Shown: positions 1 through 6,801 of the stretch, one piece after another
Numbering within the stretch: the first letter of the stretch is position 1
Layout: every line of letters starts with the position of its first letter
Assembly (NCBI GenBank): GCA_016180805.1
Contig: JACPAM010000030.1
Coordinates: 1-33,834 of the forward strand
Source of the DNA: Deltaproteobacteria bacterium
GTDB lineage: Bacteria > Desulfobacterota > Binatia > UBA9968
Direction of reading: 5' to 3'
DNA: 33,834 nucleotides
Program-made: the position numbers and the translations under genes
Notes under the pieces: model-generated
What the model saw: the letters and a program-made list of their open reading frames with translations, nothing else
What the model was told of the DNA's origin: nothing
Databases searched by the model: none

Positions 1-236
1 ATAATCGCGGCCATAAGCAACCAGGCATACTGGCCGACCCTTTTTTGCCTGGTCACAGCTTGCCTTCTCTGTAAATCAAAGAATCTGCGGTAATCTTCCT
101 TTTCCGCCGCCGCTCTCTTTGCCGGATCCTGCTCCGATGAACTTGGAGGTTGATCGAATGAGAGTCCAATACTGTTCAACACCATGCCCACGATCACCAA
201 CACTAATGGGATTGCAACCACCAATAGAGGATGCAT
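1..236 (-). CDS. Membrane protein of unknown function (partial, C-terminus beyond window)
   Basis: An open frame runs on the minus strand from an ATG at 236 to the window edge, giving 78 codons. A good ribosome-binding sequence (AAGGAGAG) lies just upstream of the ATG. The N-terminus (MHPLLVVAIPLVLVIVGMVL) is a clear transmembrane segment. A charged linker rich in Glu, Lys and Arg follows, and a second hydrophobic stretch (QYAWLLMAAI) begins at the edge. This suggests a small protein with at least two membrane spans. No family is recognised. It lies downstream of the cbpM/dnaJ pair on the same strand, about 230 bases away, and may belong to the same stress-related block. Confidence 0.6.
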   Translation of the reverse strand, partial: MHPLLVVAIPLVLVIVGMVLNSIGLSFDQPPSSSEQDPAKRAAAEKEDYRRFFDLQRRQAVTRQKRVGQYAWLLMAAI

Positions 237-466
237 AACTCTCTCCTTGTTCAGGCTCTTGATAGCCCTTGGATTTTGGAAGAGGGAGGGGGTAAGAACT
301 GGGAATACATTCGCCGTGAAACCAGAGCCGAAGTCCTTGCTACCGTTCAGCTTGTGGCCTGGCCTCCTTCCCCTTACGCGCCATAAGACGAAGCAATGAT
401 CTCTAAATAAACTGTATAGGATCGCGGGTGTCCCGGCAAGGGCTATTTTAGGGACAGATGTCTCTC

Positions 467-760
467 CTACTTCTTCAACTCCCGACCAAGCAGGCGTAGT
501 ATTTCGTTAAATTGACGCTGCATGGCGATCATCTGCTCGCGCATGTGGAGGGCCACCTCGACCCCCTCCAGATTCACTCCCATTTCTTCGATGAGGAGGT
601 GCGCCACACGAACACGATCGACCTGATCTAAGGGATAGAGTTTTCGCTCTCGCCGGATAATCGGGGAGATTACGTTCTCCTGTTCCAAGCGCAGGACGAA
701 CTCCTCACCAACGCCGCAGATTTTAATGACCTCTGTAATTCGCAGATACTTTCGTGTCAT
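467..760 (-). CDS. cbpM: CbpM/MerR-like chaperone modulator
   Basis: A 97-residue protein with a MerR-like helix-turn-helix N-terminus (MTRKYLRITEVIKICGVGEE, then the RKLYPLDQVDRVRV wing region) and a helical C-terminus. Size and layout fit CbpM, which binds the J-domain of CbpA/DnaJ-type co-chaperones and modulates them. The gene starts 15 bases after the dnaJ stop, with a strong GGAG-type ribosome-binding site in the gap, so the two are almost certainly cotranscribed. This dnaJ-cbpM order is the usual one for the family. A plain MerR-type transcription regulator is the alternative, but the conserved position behind dnaJ favours the chaperone modulator. Confidence 0.75.
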   Translation of the reverse strand: MTRKYLRITEVIKICGVGEEFVLRLEQENVISPIIRRERKLYPLDQVDRVRVAHLLIEEMGVNLEGVEVALHMREQMIAMQRQFNEILRLLGRELKK

Positions 761-775
761 CGCTCCGCTCTCCTG

Positions 776-1897
776 CTACAGGCGCACGTCTTTGCGCACG
801 TCTTCGCTGTAGGCCTCGTCGATTTTCTCGATGACTTCGTGCGAGACCTTTTCCTTTGGCACGCGAACCATGAGCCGCAGATACAAGTCTCCGGCCGGGG
901 TTTGCCCGTGAGCGGGAACTCCCTTGCCCTTGACGCGAAGGCGCTGGCCGCTCTGCGCGCCCGCCGGAATCTTTACCTTAATCGTCCCGACCGGCGTCGG
1001 TACGTCCACGGTTGCGCCACGGACAGCCTCTCCCACGGTAATCGGCAGCTCCATGGTCAGGTCTCCACCGGATCGCGTGAGTAAGGGGTGCGGTCGGATT
1101 CGTGGCACAATGTAGAGGTCCCCGGCCGGCCCTCCTTGAACACCCGCCTCCCCCTTTCCGCGCAGGCGAATCCGCTTTCCCGGATCGGCTCCAGCCGGGA
1201 TATTGACCCGAATCGTCGCTGGCCGCAGAACCTGGCCCGTGCCCCCGCAGGCAGCGCAGGGATCACCCGGCAGTCGTCCGCTTCCCATGCATCGTGGGCA
1301 GGTCTGACGGAACTGAAGCGGTCCCTGGACCACTGACTTGCTGCCGGTCCCCCGGCACTCGGGGCACGTAGTCGGAGTGGATCCCGGTTTGGTCCCAGCA
1401 CCATGACAGATCTCGCAGGAGACGGGCCGCTGGAGCTTTATCGATGTCTGAAAGCCGCGTACGGCGTCGAGGAAGTCGATATCCATGACCGCCTCGATAT
1501 CCTCGCCGTGCATTGGACCCGGCCGCGTTTGGCGACCTGCCCCGAACAAATGACCCAGACCACCGAAGAGGTCGCCGAGATCGCCCACATCGAATTCGTG
1601 GCCGCCGCCCGCCCGCGCCGACTGCTCCTGCCACTGCCGGTAGCTGCGCGCCTTCTCGGCGTCAAACCCGGCGGCGAGCCCTGCCTCGCCGAATTCGTCG
1701 TAGAGTTTACGCTTCTCCGGATCACTCAGGATATCGTAGGCGACCGAGATCTCTTTGAACTTATTTTCGGCTTCCTTATTGCCCGGGTTGATGTCCGGAT
1801 GATACTTTCGAGCGAGTTTGCGGTACACCTTACGGATTTCTTCGTGGGAGGCGCTGCGGTCGACGCCGAGGATCTGGTAATAATTGCGTTCGGCCAT
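776..1897 (-). CDS. dnaJ: DnaJ-type co-chaperone (Hsp40)
   Basis: A 373-residue Hsp40 that would deliver unfolded clients to DnaK and stimulate its ATPase in the cytoplasm. The J-domain occupies residues 1-70 with the HPD motif at 33-35. A Gly/Phe-containing linker follows. The zinc domain shows all four CxxCxGxG modules ([32 protein letters not shown]), then the two C-terminal client-binding beta domains. The four intact zinc modules make this a class I DnaJ rather than a CbpA-like protein, even though its partner looks like CbpM. No dnaK or grpE is in the window, so this is probably an accessory copy. The ATG at 1897 is placed by the J-domain start ([12 protein letters not shown]). Confidence 0.9.
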   Translation of the reverse strand: MAERNYYQILGVDRSASHEEIRKVYRKLARKYHPDINPGNKEAENKFKEISVAYDILSDPEKRKLYDEFGEAGLAAGFDAEKARSYRQWQEQSARAGGGHEFDVGDLGDLFGGLGHLFGAGRQTRPGPMHGEDIEAVMDIDFLDAVRGFQTSIKLQRPVSCEICHGAGTKPGSTPTTCPECRGTGSKSVVQGPLQFRQTCPRCMGSGRLPGDPCAACGGTGQVLRPATIRVNIPAGADPGKRIRLRGKGEAGVQGGPAGDLYIVPRIRPHPLLTRSGGDLTMELPITVGEAVRGATVDVPTPVGTIKVKIPAGAQSGQRLRVKGKGVPAHGQTPAGDLYLRLMVRVPKEKVSHEVIEKIDEAYSEDVRKDVRL

Positions 1898-1906
1898 TGT
1901 GAGGGT

Positions 1907-1934
1907 AGAATAGCGCCGGTGCGGGAAGTTGCAA
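1907..1934 (-). promoter_or_regulatory. Candidate promoter for dnaJ-cbpM
   Basis: Read on the minus strand, TTGCAA (1934-1929) and TATTCT (1912-1907) are separated by 16 bases and lie about 10 bases upstream of the dnaJ ATG. Each matches the sigma-70 consensus at four of six positions. The short distance to the start codon makes this tentative. No convincing heat-shock (RpoH) promoter was seen. Confidence 0.3.
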
Positions 1935-1970
1935 TAGCCAAAAAGAGCGGCCGCGCATGTCTGCGGGCCT

Positions 1971-2032
1971 CGCGATAATTCTTTTCCAAATCGTCCAATA
2001 TTAGACAGAAACCCCCTGCCGAGTCAGCGTAC
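1971..2032. repeat. Dispersed repeat, copy 1, in the dnaJ / 210-aa gene divergent region
   Basis: Bases 1971-2011 match bases 6360-6400 with a single mismatch over 41 positions. The similarity continues more weakly (GAGTCAGCGTACC against GAGTCAGGCTACC) to about 2032. The repeat contains the near-palindrome at 1993-2006. It sits between the divergently transcribed dnaJ and the gene at 2113, where a shared regulatory region is expected. Confidence 0.75.
1993..2006. promoter_or_regulatory. Near-palindrome GTCCAATATTAGAC, candidate operator (copy 1)
   Basis: The 14-base sequence is self-complementary except for one base pair (C4/A11). It lies about 60 bases upstream of the candidate dnaJ -35 box and about 107 bases before the start of the gene at 2113. 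An identical copy occurs at 6382-6395. A shorter related element, CCAATATT, occurs at 2927-2934 upstream of ftsH. The binding protein is unknown; the Crp/Fnr-type regulator at 5535 is one local candidate. Confidence 0.45.
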
Positions 2033-2112
2033 CATTAAATCGAAAACGAAGGAGATTGCCGTTCAAGCGATCAAAATTGGGTCTTTAGTCTTTGTAAAGA
2101 GGAGGAAGTACG

Positions 2113-2745
2113 ATGGAAATTCCCAGGGATATTAGTGGAAAAACCACCGCCCTGATTGTGATAGGCTTGGTCCTGGTCTTATTCTTTGGTTATCGGGCTT
2201 ATGTCAACTCCCGACAGGCCTTACAAATTCTCGAAATCCAGGTGCCGAATATCACACGGGTCGCCTTCGATACTCAGGTCGTTGCCCTTACTCCTGCGAA
2301 TCTTGAGCCCATCTTAACCCGCGTTGCAGGGCAGTTCGCAGGGCCAGAGGGCAAGGGGGAAATGGAAAAGTTTAAGAAGGAATTTGAATCCCACTTGTGG
2401 ATTGCGGTGATGACCCGGAATAAAGGATTGCAATCCGCAACGGAGGTGGTGACTCGAGTTCAACTCACAACACCGATCACGGCCCTTCAAGGGTTCAGCT
2501 CAACTGGCTATGCCAGGATGGAGGTAAAAGAGGGAGGAAAAGGAAAGGAAATGGCATCAGTCAACTGGAATTACATAGAGCCCGCCATCACTGCGGTTAC
2601 CCTTATTGGTGTCCAGCCAAAAGACTTTGCAGGCAAGCCCCCTTACTCGAAGAAAAACATGAGCATCTGGTCCAGAGACTTCAGGTTATACTTTGAATTA
2701 GCTGAAGTGAAATCAAAAGAAGGGGTGATTGCTTACGCTTATTAA
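2113..2745 (+). CDS. Membrane-anchored protein of unknown function (210 aa)
   Basis: A strong ribosome-binding site (GAGGAGG) precedes the ATG at 2113. The protein has a short cytoplasmic N-terminus, one transmembrane segment at about residues 11-29 (TALIVIGLVLVLFFGYRAYV), and a soluble domain of about 180 residues that should face the periplasm. No family is recognised. The soluble part has no cysteines, no signal peptidase site and no obvious catalytic motif. It lies upstream of ftsH on the same strand with a 262-base gap, and downstream of the duplicated regulatory repeat. A role as a membrane-side partner of the FtsH protease is possible from position alone. Confidence 0.75.
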   Translation: MEIPRDISGKTTALIVIGLVLVLFFGYRAYVNSRQALQILEIQVPNITRVAFDTQVVALTPANLEPILTRVAGQFAGPEGKGEMEKFKKEFESHLWIAVMTRNKGLQSATEVVTRVQLTTPITALQGFSSTGYARMEVKEGGKGKEMASVNWNYIEPAITAVTLIGVQPKDFAGKPPYSKKNMSIWSRDFRLYFELAEVKSKEGVIAYAY

Positions 2746-2820
2746 TGGGCGTTAGATGAGAAACAAGAGGTTCGTAAGAATTTTCAGCTTGAGCCGGAAA
2801 GTCTAGCCATAGAGTTCTCT

Positions 2821-2850
2821 AGACCGGAGTTTGCCGGTTTTATCCGGTCT
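2821..2850. other. Stem-loop downstream of the 210-aa gene
   Basis: AGACCGG at 2821-2827 pairs with CCGGTCT at 2844-2850 around a 16-base loop that holds a further CCGG. No run of T follows, so it is not a classical intrinsic terminator. It could still protect the 3' end of the upstream message or separate it from ftsH. Confidence 0.3.
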
Positions 2851-3007
2851 GCTGCCTACAAAGGGCCACCTCCTTTAGCGAAAAAGACTGACAGCTATTT
2901 CCAGCTCGGGTGCCGTAGTCGCTTGCCCAATATTTTCTCGTGCTTCAAAACACAGTCGAAACTCCGGCTTAAATGGAAACGTGGCGAGAAAGAAAAAAGG
3001 AATATCT

Positions 3008-4936
3008 ATGGAGAAAAAACACCAGCAGTTTTCTATTTGGTACTTCATCGCGGCTGTCTTGATCATCCTGATAATCCAAAACTACCTCGGCAGACCCCAT
3101 GTCGAGATCATCAGTTACAGCCAATTTAAATCCCTACTTAAAATCGGCCTCATTGCCGATCTTGCGATTGGCGAGAAGACTATTGAAGGAAACATGAAGG
3201 GAGCGGCAGTTAAGGAGATTCTCTCGGCGGAGAGACTCAAGAATATCCCTCAGGATGTAAAGGAAGGGAAGAAACCTTATCCCTTTTCAGCGGTGCGAGT
3301 GGAGGATCCTGCTTTGACTGCCGAACTAGAAGAGGCAAGCGTGCCGTTCCGGGGGGAAGTAACCAGCACTTGGCTACCGACCATTTTATCCTGGGTGGTT
3401 CCAGTTGCCCTGTTTTTTCTGCTGTGGAGCTATCTGCTCAAGAAGATGGGACCGGGAAGCGGCTTGATGCAGATCGGCAAGAGCAAGGCGAAGGTCTACA
3501 TTGAGAAAAAAACCGGAGTCACATTTGCCGACGTTGCGGGAATCGACGAGGCTGAGGAGGAACTCGTCGAGGTGGTCGGATTCCTGAAAAACCCGGAGAA
3601 GTATCAAAGGTTGGGAGGCCGCATTCCCAAGGGTGTTTTGATTGTCGGGGCGCCGGGCACAGGAAAGACCCTGCTTGCCCGCGCAGTCGCCGGCGAGGCG
3701 GGGGTTCCCTTCTTCAGCCTCTCCGGTTCTGACTTCGTCGAGATGTTCGTCGGAGTAGGGGCGGCTCGGGTGAGGGATCTCTTTGCCCAAGCGGTACAGC
3801 AAGCCCCCAGCATCATATTCATCGACGAGTTGGACGCGTTGGGAAAGGCAAGGGGGACGAGCATCCTTTCAAGCAATGATGAGCGCGAACAGACCCTGAA
3901 TCAACTTTTGTCGGAAATGGATGGGTTCAATCCGAACCAAGGGGTTATCATCATGGCTGCCACCAACCGGCCGGAGATCCTGGATCCTGCGCTGTTACGT
4001 CCCGGCAGATTTGATCGGCAGATCCTGGTGGATCGTCCCGACATCAAGGGACGCACAGAGATCCTCCAACTGCACGCGAAGAAGGTGAAGCTCTCACCTG
4101 ATCTCGATCTCGGTGTAGTGGCGGCCAGGACACCCGGCTTTGTTGGCGCCGACCTTGCCAACATCGTCAATGAGGCTGCTCTGCTGGCGGCGCGTCAGGG
4201 CAAGGAAGCCGTAGAGATGGCAGACTTCGACGAGGCGATCGAACGAGTAGTCGCGGCACAACAAAAAAAGAGCCATGTCATGAACCCCAAGGAAAAGAGA
4301 ACCGTCGCCTATCACGAGTCCGGCCATGCTCTAGTGGCGGAGCTCGTGCCTGGCGCTGACCCCGTTTCCAAGATTTCTATTATTCCGAGGGGGATCGCTG
4401 CCCTGGGTTACACACAGCAACTGCCAACGGAGGACCGCTATCTCATGACTCGTTCTGAACTGCTCGCGCGAATCCACGTCCTTTTGGGGGGGAGGGTCGC
4501 GGAGGAGATTGTCTTCGGTGATATCTCTACCGGCGCTCAGAACGATCTCCAGCGAGCCACCGAGATCGCCAGGACGATGGTTACACAATTCGGTATGAGT
4601 GAGAAGCTGGGCTTAGTATCTCTCGAGGGGCCCCGGACTTCCCTATTCTTGCCTGTGCCGACTTACAGCCCTAAGCAGTACAGCGAGGAAACCGCCCGGG
4701 TCATTGACGAGGAGCTTAAGAAAATACTGTCAGAAGCCCATGTCAAAGTTCGAGACATCCTAGCCTCTCGCCGCTCGGCGCTGGAGGAGTTGGCGAAGCT
4801 GCTTCTGGAAAAGGAAGTTGTTGACAGGCCCGAACTGCAAGCTATTCTAAAAGTGAGGAGCATTGACAGCATCAAGGAGAAAAAGGGATCTGTAGAAACG
4901 CATGGGACCGAGAACTTTGAGGGGAAAAGGGAGTAG
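3008..4936 (+). CDS. ftsH: ATP-dependent zinc metalloprotease FtsH
   Basis: A 642-residue membrane-anchored AAA+ protease that extracts and degrades membrane and short-lived regulatory proteins. Two transmembrane segments flank a short periplasmic domain (about residues 8-28 and 119-142). The AAA domain has Walker A GAPGTGKT at 214-221, Walker B IIFIDELD and the second region of homology ([19 protein letters not shown]). The protease domain has the zinc motif HESGH at 436-440 (the usual form is HEAGH) and the third-ligand region TGAQNDL. The ATG at 3008 is preferred over a GTG at 2981 because AAGG lies at good spacing before it. Its setting next to dnaJ/cbpM-like genes and a zf-TFIIB protein suggests an accessory, stress-linked FtsH. 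Length and motifs are complete. Confidence 0.93.
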   Translation: MEKKHQQFSIWYFIAAVLIILIIQNYLGRPHVEIISYSQFKSLLKIGLIADLAIGEKTIEGNMKGAAVKEILSAERLKNIPQDVKEGKKPYPFSAVRVEDPALTAELEEASVPFRGEVTSTWLPTILSWVVPVALFFLLWSYLLKKMGPGSGLMQIGKSKAKVYIEKKTGVTFADVAGIDEAEEELVEVVGFLKNPEKYQRLGGRIPKGVLIVGAPGTGKTLLARAVAGEAGVPFFSLSGSDFVEMFVGVGAARVRDLFAQAVQQAPSIIFIDELDALGKARGTSILSSNDEREQTLNQLLSEMDGFNPNQGVIIMAATNRPEILDPALLRPGRFDRQILVDRPDIKGRTEILQLHAKKVKLSPDLDLGVVAARTPGFVGADLANIVNEAALLAARQGKEAVEMADFDEAIERVVAAQQKKSHVMNPKEKRTVAYHESGHALVAELVPGADPVSKISIIPRGIAALGYTQQLPTEDRYLMTRSELLARIHVLLGGRVAEEIVFGDISTGAQNDLQRATEIARTMVTQFGMSEKLGLVSLEGPRTSLFLPVPTYSPKQYSEETARVIDEELKKILSEAHVKVRDILASRRSALEELAKLLLEKEVVDRPELQAILKVRSIDSIKEKKGSVETHGTENFEGKRE

Positions 4937-4965
4937 AGCGGGAAAAAGTTCAGGAGATGAAAGCT

Positions 4966-5310
4966 ATGGAAAACGAAAAGGATCGCTTCGGGGAAAAGTT
5001 CGTGGAGCGAGCCAAAGAGGATTTCTATTTTGCCGCGAAAGATCGTGAACTGGTTGAAGAGATGAAGGCCCATTTGCAGAAGGTTGAAGCGGCCACGCGG
5101 GAAAAACACGCCCAGACCTGCCCGAAGTGTTCGGGAAAGCTTGAGAGCTATAGGTTTATGGAATTTGTCCTAGATCGCTGTGAGGGGTGTGAAGGGATTT
5201 GGCTGGATAAAGGCGAGTTGGAAGGGATTTTGAGAAAGGCGGCGCGCGGTCCGCTGGGAGCCTTCCTTGACCGATGTTTTTCCAAAGAGGAAACAGGAAA
5301 GAAGAGTTAG
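4966..5310 (+). CDS. Small zf-TFIIB-type zinc-binding protein
   Basis: A 114-residue protein with a charged, helical N-terminus of about 48 residues. A zinc ribbon of the zf-TFIIB type follows: CPKC at 52-55 and CEGC at 72-75, then the family's typical GIWLDKGEL signature. Such proteins are common in bacteria but their function is not established; metal binding is expected. The ATG at 4966 is preferred over that at 4957 because AGGAG directly abuts the earlier one and is well spaced for the later one. It begins 29 bases after ftsH and is very likely cotranscribed with it, which suggests a role linked to the protease. Confidence 0.8.
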   Translation: MENEKDRFGEKFVERAKEDFYFAAKDRELVEEMKAHLQKVEAATREKHAQTCPKCSGKLESYRFMEFVLDRCEGCEGIWLDKGELEGILRKAARGPLGAFLDRCFSKEETGKKS

Positions 5311-5499
5311 ATTTAGCCCCATCGCATCTATCTGTACAGTGCTCGGACTGGAACCGGAGTGCATCCCGACGAGGCTTAAGGATTGGCGCCGATCTCGCCT
5401 GGACAAATCACGGGGAAAACGATATATGGTGCTATAAAAATAGGATCCGCCGAGGTACGCCGCCGAGTAAAGAACCACCGACCAAGCAACTAGCCGCAT

Positions 5500-5505
5500 T
5501 ATAAT
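5500..5505 (+). promoter_or_regulatory. Candidate -10 box (TATAAT) for the Crp/Fnr-type gene
   Basis: A perfect TATAAT lies 29 bases upstream of the ATG at 5535. No good -35 hexamer is present at 16-18 base spacing, so an activator-dependent promoter, or no promoter at all, is possible. Confidence 0.3.
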
Positions 5506-5534
5506 CATGGTTGGATTCAAAAGGAGACACGATC

Positions 5535-6215
5535 ATGATTCAACAGACTCCTCAAGCCGACGAGTTCAAACAGCAATTGCGTGATTCGTTGCAGCGCGAG
5601 ACCCTGAATTCTCGCCCTGTCAAGATTGCGAGACACGCCAACGTCTACACTTGTGGCGATCAAGGTGAGATGGTCTACTTCATCGAGAGCGGACAGATCA
5701 AACTTCTCATGCTCTCGTCCGAAGGAAGAGAGTGCATCCTTGCCATTCACAGCGCGGGAGATATTTTCGGCGAGCTATGCCTGTCCCGGTTGGGCGCGCG
5801 CCTTGAAACGGCGACGGCGATGACACAAACGATGTTAAAGCAAATACCTTGCTCTCAATTCTTGGAGCGTCTAAGCCGCGACTCGCTGATTGAGGGCTTC
5901 GTGCGCTATCTTGCGGTGCGCATCGCCGACCAACAGCAGGTCATCGCCAACCTGGTGACGGTCGATAGCGAGCAGCGGCTGGGCAAGACATTGTTACAGT
6001 TGGCCCGCACAATGGGCAAGAAAGATCCGCGCAGCATTCGCATCGAGCTGAAGATTTCCCATGAAGAACTCTCCGAAATGGTGGGCACGACGCGACCAAG
6101 GATCAGCTTGTTTATGCAACGATTTCATAACCTTGGGCTGATCGAGACAAATAGAGATCGCTTTCTCATCATCAAAGAAAAGAAACTTACCGATTATCTA
6201 ACTCAGATCGCCTAG
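5535..6215 (+). CDS. Crp/Fnr-family transcription regulator
   Basis: A 226-residue regulator. An N-terminal cyclic-nucleotide-binding fold (about residues 33-115, with the GDIFGELCL turn) is joined by a long dimer helix to a Crp-type winged helix (about 175-202, ISHEELSEMVGTTRPRISLF). The cysteines are scattered and do not form the N-terminal cluster of oxygen-sensing FNR, so an iron-sulfur sensor is unlikely. The ligand is unknown. The ATG at 5535 is chosen over one at 5511 because AAGGAG lies eight bases before it. It lies 225 bases after the ftsH/zf-TFIIB pair. It may control the stress block or the repeat-associated genes, but this is inference. Confidence 0.87.
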   Translation: MIQQTPQADEFKQQLRDSLQRETLNSRPVKIARHANVYTCGDQGEMVYFIESGQIKLLMLSSEGRECILAIHSAGDIFGELCLSRLGARLETATAMTQTMLKQIPCSQFLERLSRDSLIEGFVRYLAVRIADQQQVIANLVTVDSEQRLGKTLLQLARTMGKKDPRSIRIELKISHEELSEMVGTTRPRISLFMQRFHNLGLIETNRDRFLIIKEKKLTDYLTQIA

Positions 6216-6359
6216 AGCGTCATCGGGATCATCGCCGGCCTGAAGGCGAGACTTGCAATTACATAACACCAATGCCCGAACTGCGAATACGCCCCCAAAG
6301 ATCCCGCAGTTTCCGTCACCGGCCCAAATCCATAGACTTTTCATACGTCTTGGTAAGTG

Positions 6360-6420
6360 CGCGATAATTCTTTTCAAAATCGTCCAATATTAGACAGAAA
6401 ACCTTCCCGAGTCAGGCTAC
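6360..6420. repeat. Dispersed repeat, copy 2, upstream of the 68-aa gene
   Basis: This is the second copy of the 41-base segment also found at 1971-2011, with one mismatch, followed by a weaker matching tail. It lies in the 320-base gap between the Crp/Fnr-type gene and the small gene at 6537. Read on the minus strand, both copies could encode DD(L/F)EKNYR after a TTG codon, so a shared remnant of coding sequence is an alternative to a regulatory element. Confidence 0.75.
6382..6395. promoter_or_regulatory. Near-palindrome GTCCAATATTAGAC, candidate operator (copy 2)
   Basis: Identical to the 14-base near-palindrome at 1993-2006. It lies 141 bases upstream of the small gene at 6537 and about 170 bases downstream of the Crp/Fnr-type gene. 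Just after it, CCGAGTCA (6407-6414) and TGACTCGG (6431-6438) form an 8-bp inverted repeat that copy 1 lacks. Confidence 0.45.
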
Positions 6421-6536
6421 CGTCGATATGTGACTCGGAGTCGAGTCAGGGCGTTGGCGCGCGTGACTGGAGCTGTAAGCAGGCTATGTGAGGAGCTTAC
6501 AATCGTTCCTGTTTTTTAAGTGAAAGGACAAGTAGC

Positions 6537-6743
6537 ATGAAAACAGACCGTAATGACAACAGGATCGATACCACCCTGGGGGAGCTTGTAGCGACCATCA
6601 GCGAGGTGGCCTATGAATATTCCCATGACACGAAAGAGGCCTATAACCTCGCCCGTCTGGTTTTGGTCGATATTCTGAAAAAGGCATCCCCCAGAAGTAA
6701 AAGCGTTGACCGGCACTTTGCTGGAAGTAAGCACCTGCATTAG
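6537..6743 (+). CDS. Small protein of unknown function (68 aa)
   Basis: The ATG at 6537 is preceded by GAAAGGACAAG, a plausible ribosome-binding site. The product is hydrophilic and probably helical, with no cysteines, membrane segment or recognised domain (MKTDRNDNRIDTTLGELVAT at its start). It ends 58 bases before the preferred start of the radical SAM gene and may be cotranscribed with it. It follows the second copy of the dispersed repeat. Coding is likely but not certain given the short length. Confidence 0.5.
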   Translation: MKTDRNDNRIDTTLGELVATISEVAYEYSHDTKEAYNLARLVLVDILKKASPRSKSVDRHFAGSKHLH

Positions 6744-6801
6744 TACGTTTCAATCCAGCTTTTTCCCCATGACAGGCTCTGGCGCAATAGTTGCTTCGAA
6801 G

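Noticed and set aside
184-399. 71-codon plus-strand open frame near the left edge
   Set aside because: It overlaps the better supported minus-strand membrane protein start, and its translation has no recognisable features.
450-466. Weak hairpin (GGGACA/TGTCTC) after cbpM as a terminator
   Set aside because: One mismatch in a six-base stem and no proper T run on the minus strand; too weak to call.
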